A program made the position numbers and the translations under genes. Positions 27,382 to 36,065 of a stretch of 64,000 nt of DNA are shown in pieces. The DNA lies in contig NZ_CP115159.1 in the NCBI RefSeq assembly GCF_027594425.1, positions 1,787,001 to 1,851,000 on the forward strand, written 5' to 3'. The notes under the pieces were generated by a model. That model had not been told where the DNA came from. It saw nothing but the letters and a program-made list of their open reading frames with translations, and searched no databases. The stretch comes from Zunongwangia sp. HGR-M22. GTDB lineage: Bacteria; Bacteroidota; Bacteroidia; Flavobacteriales; Flavobacteriaceae. Every line of letters starts with the position of its first letter. Position 1 is the stretch's first letter.

Positions 27382-28824
27382 TCAATTGTTGCTCCTTATA
27401 CCCGGAACTTTATCTATATACATTCTTTTGTAATCAGGCTTTGAAGCACCACGTTCTTTAAATTCCTGATAATTGATCTGCATTTTTTTAGCTGCAAAAG
27501 ATTGCGCTTGTGAATTTCCAGTAATCTTGGCAATAGCTGCGGCTAAAAGTGGCTCAGATAGATCGCCAAGAATGCCAAAATTATCTAGTTCTTCAGCAAT
27601 TTCTACATCTGGATCTATACCAGTGTATGGAACCACAATATCATTTGCATTTACAGATTCGTAAACTAAAGGTTGAATTGCGTAGGTATGATTAGGATTT
27701 GCATATTGTCTTTCAAAATTTTTTCCATCATATAATGTTACAGATGCTTGTGATTTTCCTGTTGTTGTAGTTCCTATAGTAATTACATCTATATAAGGTT
27801 TTAATCCATTAATTACTAATTCACTAGCAGAGGCCGTGCTTGAGGTTCCTATAACATATAATTTGTTTAAATTTAATTTATTGATAGGTACATTGTTGTC
27901 GATTTTATCAGTAAAATAATCAAATAAAAAGTCTGGTTCTTCGGCCAACAAATAGTTTTGGTAACTTTCATTCCATTGTTTTTTCGCAAAAATTTCACCG
28001 GTATTAGAGCCTGTAATCATGCTAGCTAAACGAGTAGCAGAACTCACCCTGCCACCGCCATTATACCTTAGATCCAACACTAAATCGTTAATATTTTCAG
28101 ATTTAAAATAAGCGAAAGCATCATTAAGTTGAGCATCAAAATCTGCTACAAAACTGTTATACATTAAATATCCAATTTTTTTACCGTCTGTTTCTATAAC
28201 TTTTTGAAGAAGAATAGGATTTTCTGTTATTTGAGAAGAACTTATTTTCACTTCTTCCCCGGTTTGCTCAATAAGGTTTCCGTTCAGTTGGGCTATAGAA
28301 AATGTAACAGAAGGGCTAGATAACAGAGATTGATAATTATCTAGGTTTAAAGATTCTCCATTTATTTGCATAAATAAATCTCCTCTTTCAATTCCGGTAC
28401 CTTCAGCATTACTGCCGGGAACGATATATCGTACAATTCCAACCAGATCGTTAGAATTTAAAAGATATAATCTATAATCTACCCCTGTAGTTTTTGAAAT
28501 TCCGCTAAAACTATTTTCTAATTCAATATAATCGTCGGTAATAAAACTAAATCTATCTAAAGGAAATGTTAGGCTGTCAAATAGTTCTTCAGGACTGTCC
28601 ATACTTTTTAGATAATCCTCATAATCTTCATTATTGGTAAAGTAATTATCAGCCAATTGAGGAATACCCGGCTTGTAAAGATAAATATCGTTCATTCCTC
28701 TATAGATGAAATCTGCGATTTCCAGATATTGTGGATCTCGTACTTCATCGTCCATATCATCAGCACAAGAGATAAATAAAATACTACAAAGTAATGATGA
28801 TATAAGTAAGCTTCTTTTTTTCAT
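27382..28824 (-). CDS. S41 family C-terminal processing-type peptidase, lipoprotein
   Basis: Envelope serine protease of the CtpA/tail-specific protease family. The 480-residue protein has a lipobox LFISC (Cys20) and an acidic DDMDDE stretch that suggests surface export. A PDZ domain lies at about 105-185 (GIERGDLFMQINGESLN) and the S41 catalytic domain at about 205-400, with DLRYNGGGR near 255, the nucleophile in SSTASASELVINGL near 331 and a following KSQASV lysine near 355. An N-terminal helical segment resembles the tricorn-like regulatory part of related Bacteroidota proteases. Substrate unknown; the gene is transcribed alone. Confidence 0.92.
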   Translation of the reverse strand: MKKRSLLISSLLCSILFISCADDMDDEVRDPQYLEIADFIYRGMNDIYLYKPGIPQLADNYFTNNEDYEDYLKSMDSPEELFDSLTFPLDRFSFITDDYIELENSFSGISKTTGVDYRLYLLNSNDLVGIVRYIVPGSNAEGTGIERGDLFMQINGESLNLDNYQSLLSSPSVTFSIAQLNGNLIEQTGEEVKISSSQITENPILLQKVIETDGKKIGYLMYNSFVADFDAQLNDAFAYFKSENINDLVLDLRYNGGGRVSSATRLASMITGSNTGEIFAKKQWNESYQNYLLAEEPDFLFDYFTDKIDNNVPINKLNLNKLYVIGTSSTASASELVINGLKPYIDVITIGTTTTGKSQASVTLYDGKNFERQYANPNHTYAIQPLVYESVNANDIVVPYTGIDPDVEIAEELDNFGILGDLSEPLLAAAIAKITGNSQAQSFAAKKMQINYQEFKERGASKPDYKRMYIDKVPGIRSNN

Positions 28825-28887
28825 ATAAAATTTTTTAAGTAGGTAAAGTACTAAAATACTTTAAATTAAAGTAAATGAATTTTTTTT

Positions 28888-28912
28888 GTAACAAAATAAA
28901 TAGTTGTCCGTC
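28888..28912 (+). promoter_or_regulatory. Candidate ECF-sigma promoter of the sigma/anti-sigma operon
   Basis: GTAAC at 28888-28892 and CGTC at 28909-28912 with a 16-base spacer match the general ECF pattern (-35 AAC, -10 CGTC). Position 39 bases before the sigma-factor ATG suggests autoregulation. Confidence 0.55.
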
Positions 28913-28950
28913 GTAAGTATGAAAGGGTAGTTAAAACCAACCATCAATTC

Positions 28951-29460
28951 ATGAAAGAACGAACATTTTTAAATATTATCAACCCTTTTAAGGATAAGAT
29001 TTATCGTTTGGCGCTAAGATTGCTTACATCTAAGGAAGCGGCACAGGATGCTACCCAGGATGTGATTATTAAACTTTGGAACCAACAGGATAAAATCAAT
29101 GACTATGCCAACATAGAGGCGTTTGCAATGACGGTTACCAAGAATTATTGTTATGATCAATTAAAGCTTAAGCAAAACAATAATCTTAGGATAGTACACA
29201 CTAATTATGATAATAACGAAATCTCTGGCCAGCGGCAATTAGAACTGAAAGATGAAATGCAATGGATAAACGAAATTTTAAAAAGTTTACCTGAACAACA
29301 GCAAGTGATTTTTCAACTAAGAGATGTTGAGCAATACGAGTTTGATGAGATTTGTAAAATAATGAAAATGAAAAACACCGCTGTGAGAGTCGCACTTTCA
29401 CGCGCAAGAAAAAAAATAAAAGAAAGCCTTATAAAACAACACAGCTATGGAATTGGATAG
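28951..29460 (+). CDS. ECF-type RNA polymerase sigma factor
   Basis: Directs RNA polymerase to a stress or signal-specific regulon. The 169-residue protein has sigma region 2 at about residues 10-75 (IYRLALRLLTSKEAAQDATQDV, with the core-binding DATQDVIIKLWNQ) and region 4 at about 108-160 (LPEQQQVIFQLRDVEQYEFDEI and the recognition helix TAVRVALSRARKKI). The next gene, a probable anti-sigma factor, overlaps its 3' end by 14 bases. A promoter matching the ECF consensus precedes it. The inducing signal is not evident. Confidence 0.94.
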   Translation: MKERTFLNIINPFKDKIYRLALRLLTSKEAAQDATQDVIIKLWNQQDKINDYANIEAFAMTVTKNYCYDQLKLKQNNNLRIVHTNYDNNEISGQRQLELKDEMQWINEILKSLPEQQQVIFQLRDVEQYEFDEICKIMKMKNTAVRVALSRARKKIKESLIKQHSYGIG

Positions 29461-29908
29461 AATAGACATGCTTCTAAAAAAGTATGATGCAGCAGAAACG
29501 AGCTTGGAAGAAGAAAAAGAACTTCAGGATTATTTTGATAGTGAAGCAGTAGATGCACGGCACCGGCCTTACAAAATAATGTTTAGTTTTTCAGCTTTTA
29601 ACAGGAAGGAAACTTCAGGTGAAATACTCCAATTAAAACCGGAGAAACGGAAGACGAAACTAAGGCCACAATCATGGATGTATGCTGCGGCGATGATTGC
29701 ACTTATCTTCAGTATATTTTTCTTTCAGAATAAGGATTCTGAATTGAATTCAGAAAATATGGGCCAATTATCTCAGGAAGAAATAACCTACCGGAAAACC
29801 AAACAAACGCTGCAAATGATTTCAAATTTAATGAATGAGGGTAAACAAGATTTAAAGTATTTAAAGGAGTTTAGTAACCCTACAGAAAAAATAATCAATA
29901 ACAAATAA
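29447..29908 (+). CDS. Probable anti-sigma factor, single-pass membrane protein
   Basis: A 153-residue protein starting 14 bases inside the sigma-factor gene. The N-terminal half is hydrophilic with an ETSLEEEKELQDYF motif similar to anti-sigma domains of Bacteroidota (the segment that follows DxLLxKYxxAETSLEEE). One transmembrane helix lies at about 75-93 (WMYAAAMIALIFSIFFF) and the last 55 residues would be periplasmic. Overlap with an ECF gene, size and topology support the anti-sigma role; no zinc HxxxCxxC motif is present. Confidence 0.8.
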   Translation: MELDRIDMLLKKYDAAETSLEEEKELQDYFDSEAVDARHRPYKIMFSFSAFNRKETSGEILQLKPEKRKTKLRPQSWMYAAAMIALIFSIFFFQNKDSELNSENMGQLSQEEITYRKTKQTLQMISNLMNEGKQDLKYLKEFSNPTEKIINNK

Positions 29909-29918
29909 CGAACAGAAA

Positions 29919-30449
29919 ATGAAACGAATAATAGCAATTATAGCCCTTTTTATGGCTCCGTTTTTAGCACAATCACAGGATTTTGCGAAGTATGAAAACA
30001 TGAAAGATGTCGATGCGATGGTTATGACCAGTAAAATGTTTAAAATGTTATCTAAAGTAGATCTTAGCGAGGGCGATCCCGAAGCTAAAAAATACATGGA
30101 AATGATCGAGAATCTTAGTGAGATAAGATTATATAAAACCAACTCATCTTCTATAAGAAGCCAGATGTCAAAAGATTTCGATTCGTATTTAACCAAAGGC
30201 TCTTTGGACGAACTTATGCGAATTAAAGATTCGGGTAAAAACATTAAATTTTATTCAAAATCAGACGGAAAGAATGATGATATTGTAAAAGAACTTTTAA
30301 TGTTTATGGATGGTGATGACGAGGGTAAGCCAATTTCAGTAATCTTAAGAATTACCGGTAAAATCGATCTTACACAGCTCTCTAAATTAACTTCAGATCT
30401 TAATGTTCCCGGGGCAGATCAATTAAAAAACGCAAAATCTAAGAACTAA
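29919..30449 (+). CDS. DUF4252 family exported protein
   Basis: A 176-residue protein with a signal peptide (residues about 1-18, cleavage after AQS) and a DUF4252 domain filling the rest. The family is Bacteroidota-specific and uncharacterised. The sequence alternates helices and strands (ENMKDVDAMVMTSKMFKML, IRLYKTNSSS, GKPISVILRITGKIDLTQL). It is the third gene of the ECF operon, 10 bases after the anti-sigma gene and 11 before a second DUF4252 gene, so both are probably products of the regulated unit, acting in the periplasm. Confidence 0.88.
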   Translation: MKRIIAIIALFMAPFLAQSQDFAKYENMKDVDAMVMTSKMFKMLSKVDLSEGDPEAKKYMEMIENLSEIRLYKTNSSSIRSQMSKDFDSYLTKGSLDELMRIKDSGKNIKFYSKSDGKNDDIVKELLMFMDGDDEGKPISVILRITGKIDLTQLSKLTSDLNVPGADQLKNAKSKN

Positions 30450-30460
30450 AATTAAAAATT

Positions 30461-31087
30461 ATGAAAATCATCAAAACCATCAGTTTTGCGGCAATATGTC
30501 TTTTAATGTTAGCCTGTAATAACGAAAAGACACTACAGCAATATTACGTAGAAAATCAAGAAGATAGCAAGTTTATCGCTATTGATATCCCAACCAGCTT
30601 GTTTGCTAATATGGATAATTTGGACTCGGAACAGCGCGAAACTTTGGAAAGTGTGCGAAAAATAAATGTTCTGGCTTATCCTTTAAATGACGAAAATGAC
30701 ACGTTTGTTGCTGAAAAAGCTGAATTGGAAGAAATTTTTAGCAATGATGAATATCAATTGCTTATGAAATACGGAAGCAATGAAAGAAAAGGGGCACTTT
30801 ATTTTACAGGAAAAGACGACGCGATAGACGAAATCGTAGCATTTGGTTATGATAATGGACGTGGAATGGGTGTTGCAAGAATCTTAGGTAATAATATGAA
30901 TCCCCAAAAAATCATGGAGCTCATAAAATCTTTGGATTCTGAAGATATCAATGTCGATGGATTAAAAGGAATCGCCGGAATGATGGGAGCACATTCAGAC
31001 AATATAAAGGTTTCGAAGGATTCTACAACGGTAAAATCTGGTATTTCGATCGATGTTGAAGTAGATACATTATCTACAGAAAATTAG
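30461..31087 (+). CDS. DUF4252 family lipoprotein
   Basis: A 208-residue lipoprotein paralogous to the preceding gene. The signal peptide ends in the lipobox LLMLAC (Cys19). The mature domain has the same order of elements: AIDIPTSLFANMDN, RETLESVRKINVLAYPL, LMKYGSNERKGALYFTGKDD and GMGVARILGNNMNPQKIMEL. It closes the four-gene ECF operon and is followed by a strong terminator. Pairing of one soluble and one lipid-anchored DUF4252 protein behind an ECF factor recurs in flavobacteria, which suggests that they act together; their activity is unknown. Confidence 0.88.
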   Translation: MKIIKTISFAAICLLMLACNNEKTLQQYYVENQEDSKFIAIDIPTSLFANMDNLDSEQRETLESVRKINVLAYPLNDENDTFVAEKAELEEIFSNDEYQLLMKYGSNERKGALYFTGKDDAIDEIVAFGYDNGRGMGVARILGNNMNPQKIMELIKSLDSEDINVDGLKGIAGMMGAHSDNIKVSKDSTTVKSGISIDVEVDTLSTEN

Positions 31088-31111
31088 TTTACTGTTTTAA
31101 TTTAGTTGAAA

Positions 31112-31143
31112 AAAAAGGGAATGCAAGTGTATTCCCTTTTTTT
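31112..31143. terminator. Bidirectional terminator
   Basis: Stem AAAAAGGGAAT / ATTCCCTTTTT with an eight-base loop, flanked by A and T runs, between the convergent DUF4252 lipoprotein and small membrane protein genes. Confidence 0.8.
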
Positions 31144-31150
31144 ATTTTGG

Positions 31151-31597
31151 TTATTTAATAAAGTTGATTTTTAAAAAAGATCTTAATTTTTCTTTAGAGT
31201 GAACTTTAAATGTATTGATTAATATTAGAAATATATTTAATAGAATGATTCCTCCCCAAATATAATTATTATTGATAGCTAGGTTTGAATCGTAAGAATC
31301 AAACTTCAAAAATTGCATTAGAGGAGATAGTAAGAATTTGAATAGTATATCATTAATAAAAAAGTATGCTAAAAAGACAAAAATAGTCCATGTAAGCTGA
31401 ATATTAATAATTGTTTTAGAAAGCGCATCTATTCCTTCAATCTGGTCTTTCTTCCAAACCCACATGATAGCAGGTATAAAACAACTTAAAATTAAAACCA
31501 CTGGTAATGTAGTGCCAAACCAAAAGACAAAAATGAGAGAAGATAAGGACGAAAGATTTAAAGCTTTAAGGTATTGTTGATCGCTAAGTGACTTCAT
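31151..31597 (-). CDS. Small multi-pass membrane protein
   Basis: A 148-residue protein with four hydrophobic stretches (about residues 15-42, 62-84, 110-130 and a short one around 40). The sequence around VILSCFIPAIMWVWKKDQIEGIDALSKTIINIQLTW resembles the DUF4870 type, in which a WKK motif follows the second helix. It starts 12 bases after the stop of an XRE regulator on the same strand and is probably its co-transcribed partner. Function unknown. Confidence 0.75.
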   Translation of the reverse strand: MKSLSDQQYLKALNLSSLSSLIFVFWFGTTLPVVLILSCFIPAIMWVWKKDQIEGIDALSKTIINIQLTWTIFVFLAYFFINDILFKFLLSPLMQFLKFDSYDSNLAINNNYIWGGIILLNIFLILINTFKVHSKEKLRSFLKINFIK

Positions 31598-31609
31598 GTT
31601 TTTAGATAG

Positions 31610-31819
31610 TTATTCAATAGGAATTTTTAAAACCTCAGCCACTTTTTTAAGAGAATCTGCATTTGGCATACTATCATTTTTTTCCATACGCTGGATCGTA
31701 CGAACACTTAATCCCGAATGTTCAGCAAGTGCTTCCTGAGAAAAACCCTTTTGGATTCTGAAGTTTTTAATATGGCTTGATAAATTTTGATTTTCCATAA
31801 TTGCTCGATTTTGATTCAT
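31610..31819 (-). CDS. Small XRE-family helix-turn-helix regulator
   Basis: A 69-residue DNA-binding protein consisting of little more than one HTH_3 domain: SHIKNFRIQKGFSQEALAEHSGLSVRTIQRMEKNDSMPNADSL, where SQEALAEHSGLSVRTIQRME is the HTH. The start could be ATG 31819 or ATG 31798 seven codons later. It precedes a small membrane protein gene by 12 bases. The SVRTIQRMEK recognition helix is typical of a flavobacterial group found next to DUF4870-like or similar membrane genes. The target is probably its own promoter region, which is inference. Confidence 0.88.
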   Translation of the reverse strand: MNQNRAIMENQNLSSHIKNFRIQKGFSQEALAEHSGLSVRTIQRMEKNDSMPNADSLKKVAEVLKIPIE

Positions 31820-32032
31820 TAAAAATTAACTCGATCATGAATACAAATTTACCAGTCAAAATCACGAAGCCGCTGGTCATTTTCACGACAACTTCCTGTC
31901 AACTTTATGTAATCTTTATTACAAATGGCTTATTCCTCATTAGTTTATAGATTATGTTTTCTATTTTGGTGTAGTTATTTTTACTATTCTAAAAACTGAT
32001 AGTTTACTAAAACCAACAACATTTAAGATATC

Positions 32033-33904
32033 TTATTCCAAAATTAAATTTCTGTTTTTAGAGTACTTCACAGAATATTCAAGATTGAATTTTATTTCTC
32101 GGGATGGATCGAGATTAAATTCCCATTTAATTTCGCCATTTTCTTTGTTCAATTTAGCATTTGATAATTGCTCGGTTTCAACTGAAATATCTTCAGTAGT
32201 AGAAATAGGAATCTGATCGAGCACAATCATATTGATAGCTTCGTTCTTATTGTTTTTTACGGTAATTTCCCATTCTTTGATCTTTTCTCGCTTGTTTCCT
32301 ATAAACTGCTTTTCAGTAAAATCATTTAATTTTTCACGATTAACAGATACTTTTTTATCCGTTCCCAAAGAAACTTCTAGAGTATCGGTTATATATCGTA
32401 CATCCATTAGGGATTTACCAATATAAGTGCCTTCAAAAAAGATATTAGCTTCGCCTTCTAGAAGATTATATTTTTCCCAATCTGTAATATTCGCGATTAG
32501 AAAAGCTTCTTTTTTTATCTTCGGAACTGCGTAATATTGATATTCTGCCGGTAATTCGTAAGCCGTCATTTCTACCACATAGTTTTTATTATCAGACTTG
32601 ATGCTATATGGTGTTTCGATTTCAAAATCTACAGTGGTTTGATTTTCTGTCTGAACGCTTGGTATGGGTAAACTTTTCTTTTTACTTCTTGAACCTATAG
32701 AAACACCACTCACTTTGCCTGCAAGCGCATCAGAAATACGATTATTTTTTCCGCCATAACCTACAACGACAACTTCTTCTAAGGCATTAGTATCTTCCTG
32801 TAAAACAACATCAATTTTGTTTCGATTAGCTCGTCGAACCTGATTTTTAAAGCCGATAAAAGAGAACTCCAAATTACTTTCCTGGTCTGGGATTGTGATT
32901 GAATAGTGACCATCAAAATCTGTAATGGTACCAATCGTAGTACCCGCAACTACTACGTTTACTCCTGGTAGTGCTTCCCCTTGCGGATCAACAACTTTAC
33001 CTTCTACTGTATTGTTAGTAAGATCATAGGAGGGAGGTAAGGTATTGTAATCTAAATAATAGGTTTGTAACTTAGGAGCCATGCCTGAATTGGATGGATT
33101 AGCCGAAGAAAATTTTAATTTTACGTTATTCCAATCGATTTTGGTGTCTTGTTTTACGTTTGCTTTATAGGCAAGTGTAATGGGCTCATTAATATTTAAA
33201 GCTCTAATGTCGTAAGAAGGAAACCATCCTGCATTCTCTACAATATAGTTTAATTCGACAGGAAAAGAAGTGCTTTGTTTTGCATCGATTTTTACTAATA
33301 TTTCGCCATTAGGGTAATCTTTTTTGCTATTAATGCTTGTAATCTGTCTTTCAACTTTTGTTCTTTCAACCGTAAGTTCTTCAATAGTTCTTTTTCTATT
33401 GAGCTCATTTAGCATTAGCTCAGTTAGCTTTTTTCCGTAGAAATCTGCCGTCTGTTGTAGATTGGCAACATTTACCTGTTCATTTTTACCGACAACATTT
33501 TTGTTTTCCTTTAGAAAGGCAATTTCTTCCTGGATTACAGTTAAATATGTTCTTTCAACTTCTATTTTTTGAACGATTTTACCGAGTTCAGCTTCTAGAG
33601 TTTCTAATTCTGAAGATTTTTCCAATTCATTTAAATAATCTTGTTGATGATTTACCGCGAGAACTGTTATGTTTCCTTCGGCTTTTACCTGAAGGCTTTT
33701 TCCATCTATAAACGGAGATAGATCGGTAAATTTTAAAACTGTAATTCCACTATTTACAGAAACATTCTTTTTTCTGGTAATCTGGGCGCCATCAAGAAAT
33801 ACAGTGACTTCGCTAACTTCAGTAGCTATTTCTTTTTCATTGATGGTTTGTGCGTTAAATGTGGAGGTGGTTAAGACAATTAAAAGTAAAATTATTTTTC
33901 TCAT
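32033..33904 (-). CDS. MuiA-like DUF4139 protein with inserted carboxypeptidase-regulatory-like domain
   Basis: A 623-residue exported protein of the mucoidy-inhibitor A (DUF4140/DUF4139) family. After a signal peptide (1-18) comes the DUF4140 part (about 25-125, EVSEVTVFLDGAQITRKK), a coiled coil (about 95-190) and DUF4139, which is interrupted at about 295-385. The insert reads VEGKVVDPQGEALPGVNVVV and ends EEVVVVGYGG, exactly the carboxypeptidase-like domain and TonB-box-like segment found at the N-terminus of SusC-type receptors. Such inserts occur in flavobacterial relatives. Its molecular role is unknown; an outer-membrane or periplasmic location is likely. Confidence 0.88.
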   Translation of the reverse strand: MRKIILLLIVLTTSTFNAQTINEKEIATEVSEVTVFLDGAQITRKKNVSVNSGITVLKFTDLSPFIDGKSLQVKAEGNITVLAVNHQQDYLNELEKSSELETLEAELGKIVQKIEVERTYLTVIQEEIAFLKENKNVVGKNEQVNVANLQQTADFYGKKLTELMLNELNRKRTIEELTVERTKVERQITSINSKKDYPNGEILVKIDAKQSTSFPVELNYIVENAGWFPSYDIRALNINEPITLAYKANVKQDTKIDWNNVKLKFSSANPSNSGMAPKLQTYYLDYNTLPPSYDLTNNTVEGKVVDPQGEALPGVNVVVAGTTIGTITDFDGHYSITIPDQESNLEFSFIGFKNQVRRANRNKIDVVLQEDTNALEEVVVVGYGGKNNRISDALAGKVSGVSIGSRSKKKSLPIPSVQTENQTTVDFEIETPYSIKSDNKNYVVEMTAYELPAEYQYYAVPKIKKEAFLIANITDWEKYNLLEGEANIFFEGTYIGKSLMDVRYITDTLEVSLGTDKKVSVNREKLNDFTEKQFIGNKREKIKEWEITVKNNKNEAINMIVLDQIPISTTEDISVETEQLSNAKLNKENGEIKWEFNLDPSREIKFNLEYSVKYSKNRNLILE

Positions 33905-34072
33905 AATTAAGAGCAGATTATCAATCCAAAATTAGATTTATAGGAAAGATAATAAAAAATAGATCACATAACTCTTGAAGATAAAATAGAAGTTATAAGA
34001 ATATTTAAAAATGAATAGTTATTACTGAAATGGTAGTCTTATCCAATAGTTTATTCATTTTAAAGAATAAAA

Positions 34073-34102
34073 AAAATCGGCCAGAAAATACTAGCCGATT
34101 TT
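34073..34102 (-). terminator. Terminator of the CocE/NonD-type hydrolase gene
   Basis: Stem AAAATCGGC / GCCGATTTT with a 12-base loop; on the minus strand it is followed by a run of eight T, 16 bases beyond the hydrolase stop. Confidence 0.85.
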
Positions 34103-34117
34103 ATATAATGTTGAGTG

Positions 34118-35950
34118 TTATTTTATAGCCTTTTTAATTGCTTCTTCACAGCCAACGACAGGTATACTAATCGAAGTTTCGTCTAAATCTACTGTAAGTT
34201 CGGTGCCTGGTTCTGGATGTAATGTAAAGTTCTTGTCGCTAGAAAAAATCATTAAACCTATTTGCTGTCCTTTTGGAATAATTTGATCGTCCGGAATTAA
34301 ATCGAACTTCAGCTTGTAGAATTTACCTGGTTTTAGAGGTTCACTTTCGCTAATCGATTTGTGGTTTTGTGGATCGGCCCAACCGCGTGTAATAATGTTA
34401 TCGGTTATTTTAGAATTTCGACCGTCTGTCCACGGTAAAGAAACCATCCAAACCGAAAGATTGGCTGCTGGTTTACTACTAGATAATTTTATATTTATTG
34501 TCGAAATTCCTGAAAGATGAAGATCTTCTTTTAAAGTAGGTGTAACGAAAAGCAATCGATTATTGGTATATTCAGCTTGCGCTAGTGTTTCTCCGCTAAA
34601 AGAATAATTATCAACTAAAGTTTCCTTTCCTTGATTACTTTGTTTCTCTAGAGTAAGACCGCCCGTTTTCGGTGCACCTTTAGTTAGATACATCGTAATT
34701 TTCTTAGCCTCAGGATTTGGGTAATCTTTATAAGGTGTTGGATTATTAGGGGCATCATTTTCTCTTACAATCCAAGCCTTAGGATCGTCTTCAACTCCAT
34801 TTTCAATTCCGAATAAAAAATGAGTAAACCAACGATTCATCATGCTTATTGGTGGAGGACCACCATGCCCGTTTTGGTGATAATAGATTTGTGTTGGTAA
34901 TCCCATTTCTTCCGCTTTCTTATAAATACGGTAACTATGCTCTGGCATTACATTCCAGTCATTAAATCCGTGAGACATTAGTAATGCAGCTTTCATTGGT
35001 TCCATGTCGTTTAAATAATCACGGCCGGCCCAAAATTCATTATAATCGCCGGTAGCCCTATCGATATTATTCCGCATTTCTGTATCACGAATTGTCTTAT
35101 TGCTATAAGCTCTTTTAGATTCGACTCCGCTATGAATAAAATCATAAAGAACATCAATATCTTCCCCAAGATAACCACCTGGAGATCTTACCAATCCATT
35201 AGAGCGATAATAATGATAATACGATGTATTTGGCGCTACAGGGATTATTGCTTCTAAGCCATCAACTCCGGTAGTAGCAGCGGCAAGTGGAATAGTTCCA
35301 TTATATGAAGTCCCCGTCATCCCTACTTTTCCGGTAGACCAGTAGGCTTTTACTTCTTCGTTTCCGGTACGTTCTTTATATCCTTTTGCGCGACCATTAA
35401 GCCAATCGATTACCGCTTTTGGAGCCAAAGATTCGTTGTCGCCTCCAACGGTTGGAGAACCATCAGATAATCCCGTTCCGGGAGACGAAGAATGAACTAC
35501 GATATATCCTCTTGGAACCCAAGTTTTAATTTGTGAGTTTGAAATAATTGGACGCTCACCACGTCTTTCAACTTCAGGATGTACTCGTTCTTTTGGTTCT
35601 TCGCCAAGTTCGTGATTTACATCCCAAAAAATACCTTCAGCAAAACCTGCAGTTCCAGCGTAATATGGACTAGACTCGTAGATTACTGGAAGTTTTAAAT
35701 CTTGGCTTTCGGTTTGCTCTGGTCGGGTAACATCAACATGCATACGATCGGGTTTACCGTCTCCATCGGTATCAAATTCGGTTTCTACCCAAAGATCATG
35801 ACGTATCCATTTAGATTCATCCTCAAATTCAGGAACAATTTGGGCTTCTCCGTCTTTAAAAATAGGGGTAACTTTGGCTGTTTCTTGAGCTAGCATCGCG
35901 TTTAAAACAAAACATGCAAACAAGAAAAGCGCGTTTTTTCTTATAATCAT
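34118..35950 (-). CDS. CocE/NonD family hydrolase, Xaa-Pro dipeptidyl-peptidase-like
   Basis: A 610-residue exported serine hydrolase of the X-Pro dipeptidyl-peptidase/cocaine-esterase group (S15). A signal peptide (1-21) ends at AMLAQ. The alpha/beta-hydrolase core shows the nucleophile in GMTGTSYNGT near residue 213, an acid in SHGFNDWNVMP near 328 and a histidine in HQNGHGGPP near 362. The C-terminal jelly-roll domain (about 430-595, ISTINIKLSSSKPAANLSVWM) is characteristic of PepX C-terminal domains. A DTDGDGKPD segment near residue 60 may bind calcium. Release of X-Pro dipeptides is the family's usual activity; the substrate here is not proven. Confidence 0.9.
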   Translation of the reverse strand: MIIRKNALFLFACFVLNAMLAQETAKVTPIFKDGEAQIVPEFEDESKWIRHDLWVETEFDTDGDGKPDRMHVDVTRPEQTESQDLKLPVIYESSPYYAGTAGFAEGIFWDVNHELGEEPKERVHPEVERRGERPIISNSQIKTWVPRGYIVVHSSSPGTGLSDGSPTVGGDNESLAPKAVIDWLNGRAKGYKERTGNEEVKAYWSTGKVGMTGTSYNGTIPLAAATTGVDGLEAIIPVAPNTSYYHYYRSNGLVRSPGGYLGEDIDVLYDFIHSGVESKRAYSNKTIRDTEMRNNIDRATGDYNEFWAGRDYLNDMEPMKAALLMSHGFNDWNVMPEHSYRIYKKAEEMGLPTQIYYHQNGHGGPPPISMMNRWFTHFLFGIENGVEDDPKAWIVRENDAPNNPTPYKDYPNPEAKKITMYLTKGAPKTGGLTLEKQSNQGKETLVDNYSFSGETLAQAEYTNNRLLFVTPTLKEDLHLSGISTINIKLSSSKPAANLSVWMVSLPWTDGRNSKITDNIITRGWADPQNHKSISESEPLKPGKFYKLKFDLIPDDQIIPKGQQIGLMIFSSDKNFTLHPEPGTELTVDLDETSISIPVVGCEEAIKKAIK

Positions 35951-36065
35951 CTTAAAATAATTAATGAGGTTTAGGGATTAAATTTCAGATTTTGATAAAT
36001 ATAAACATTTCTGCTTATTTGTTTTTCTGAAGTTAATTGAACGAATTAAAATCTTCTTTGAAAAA

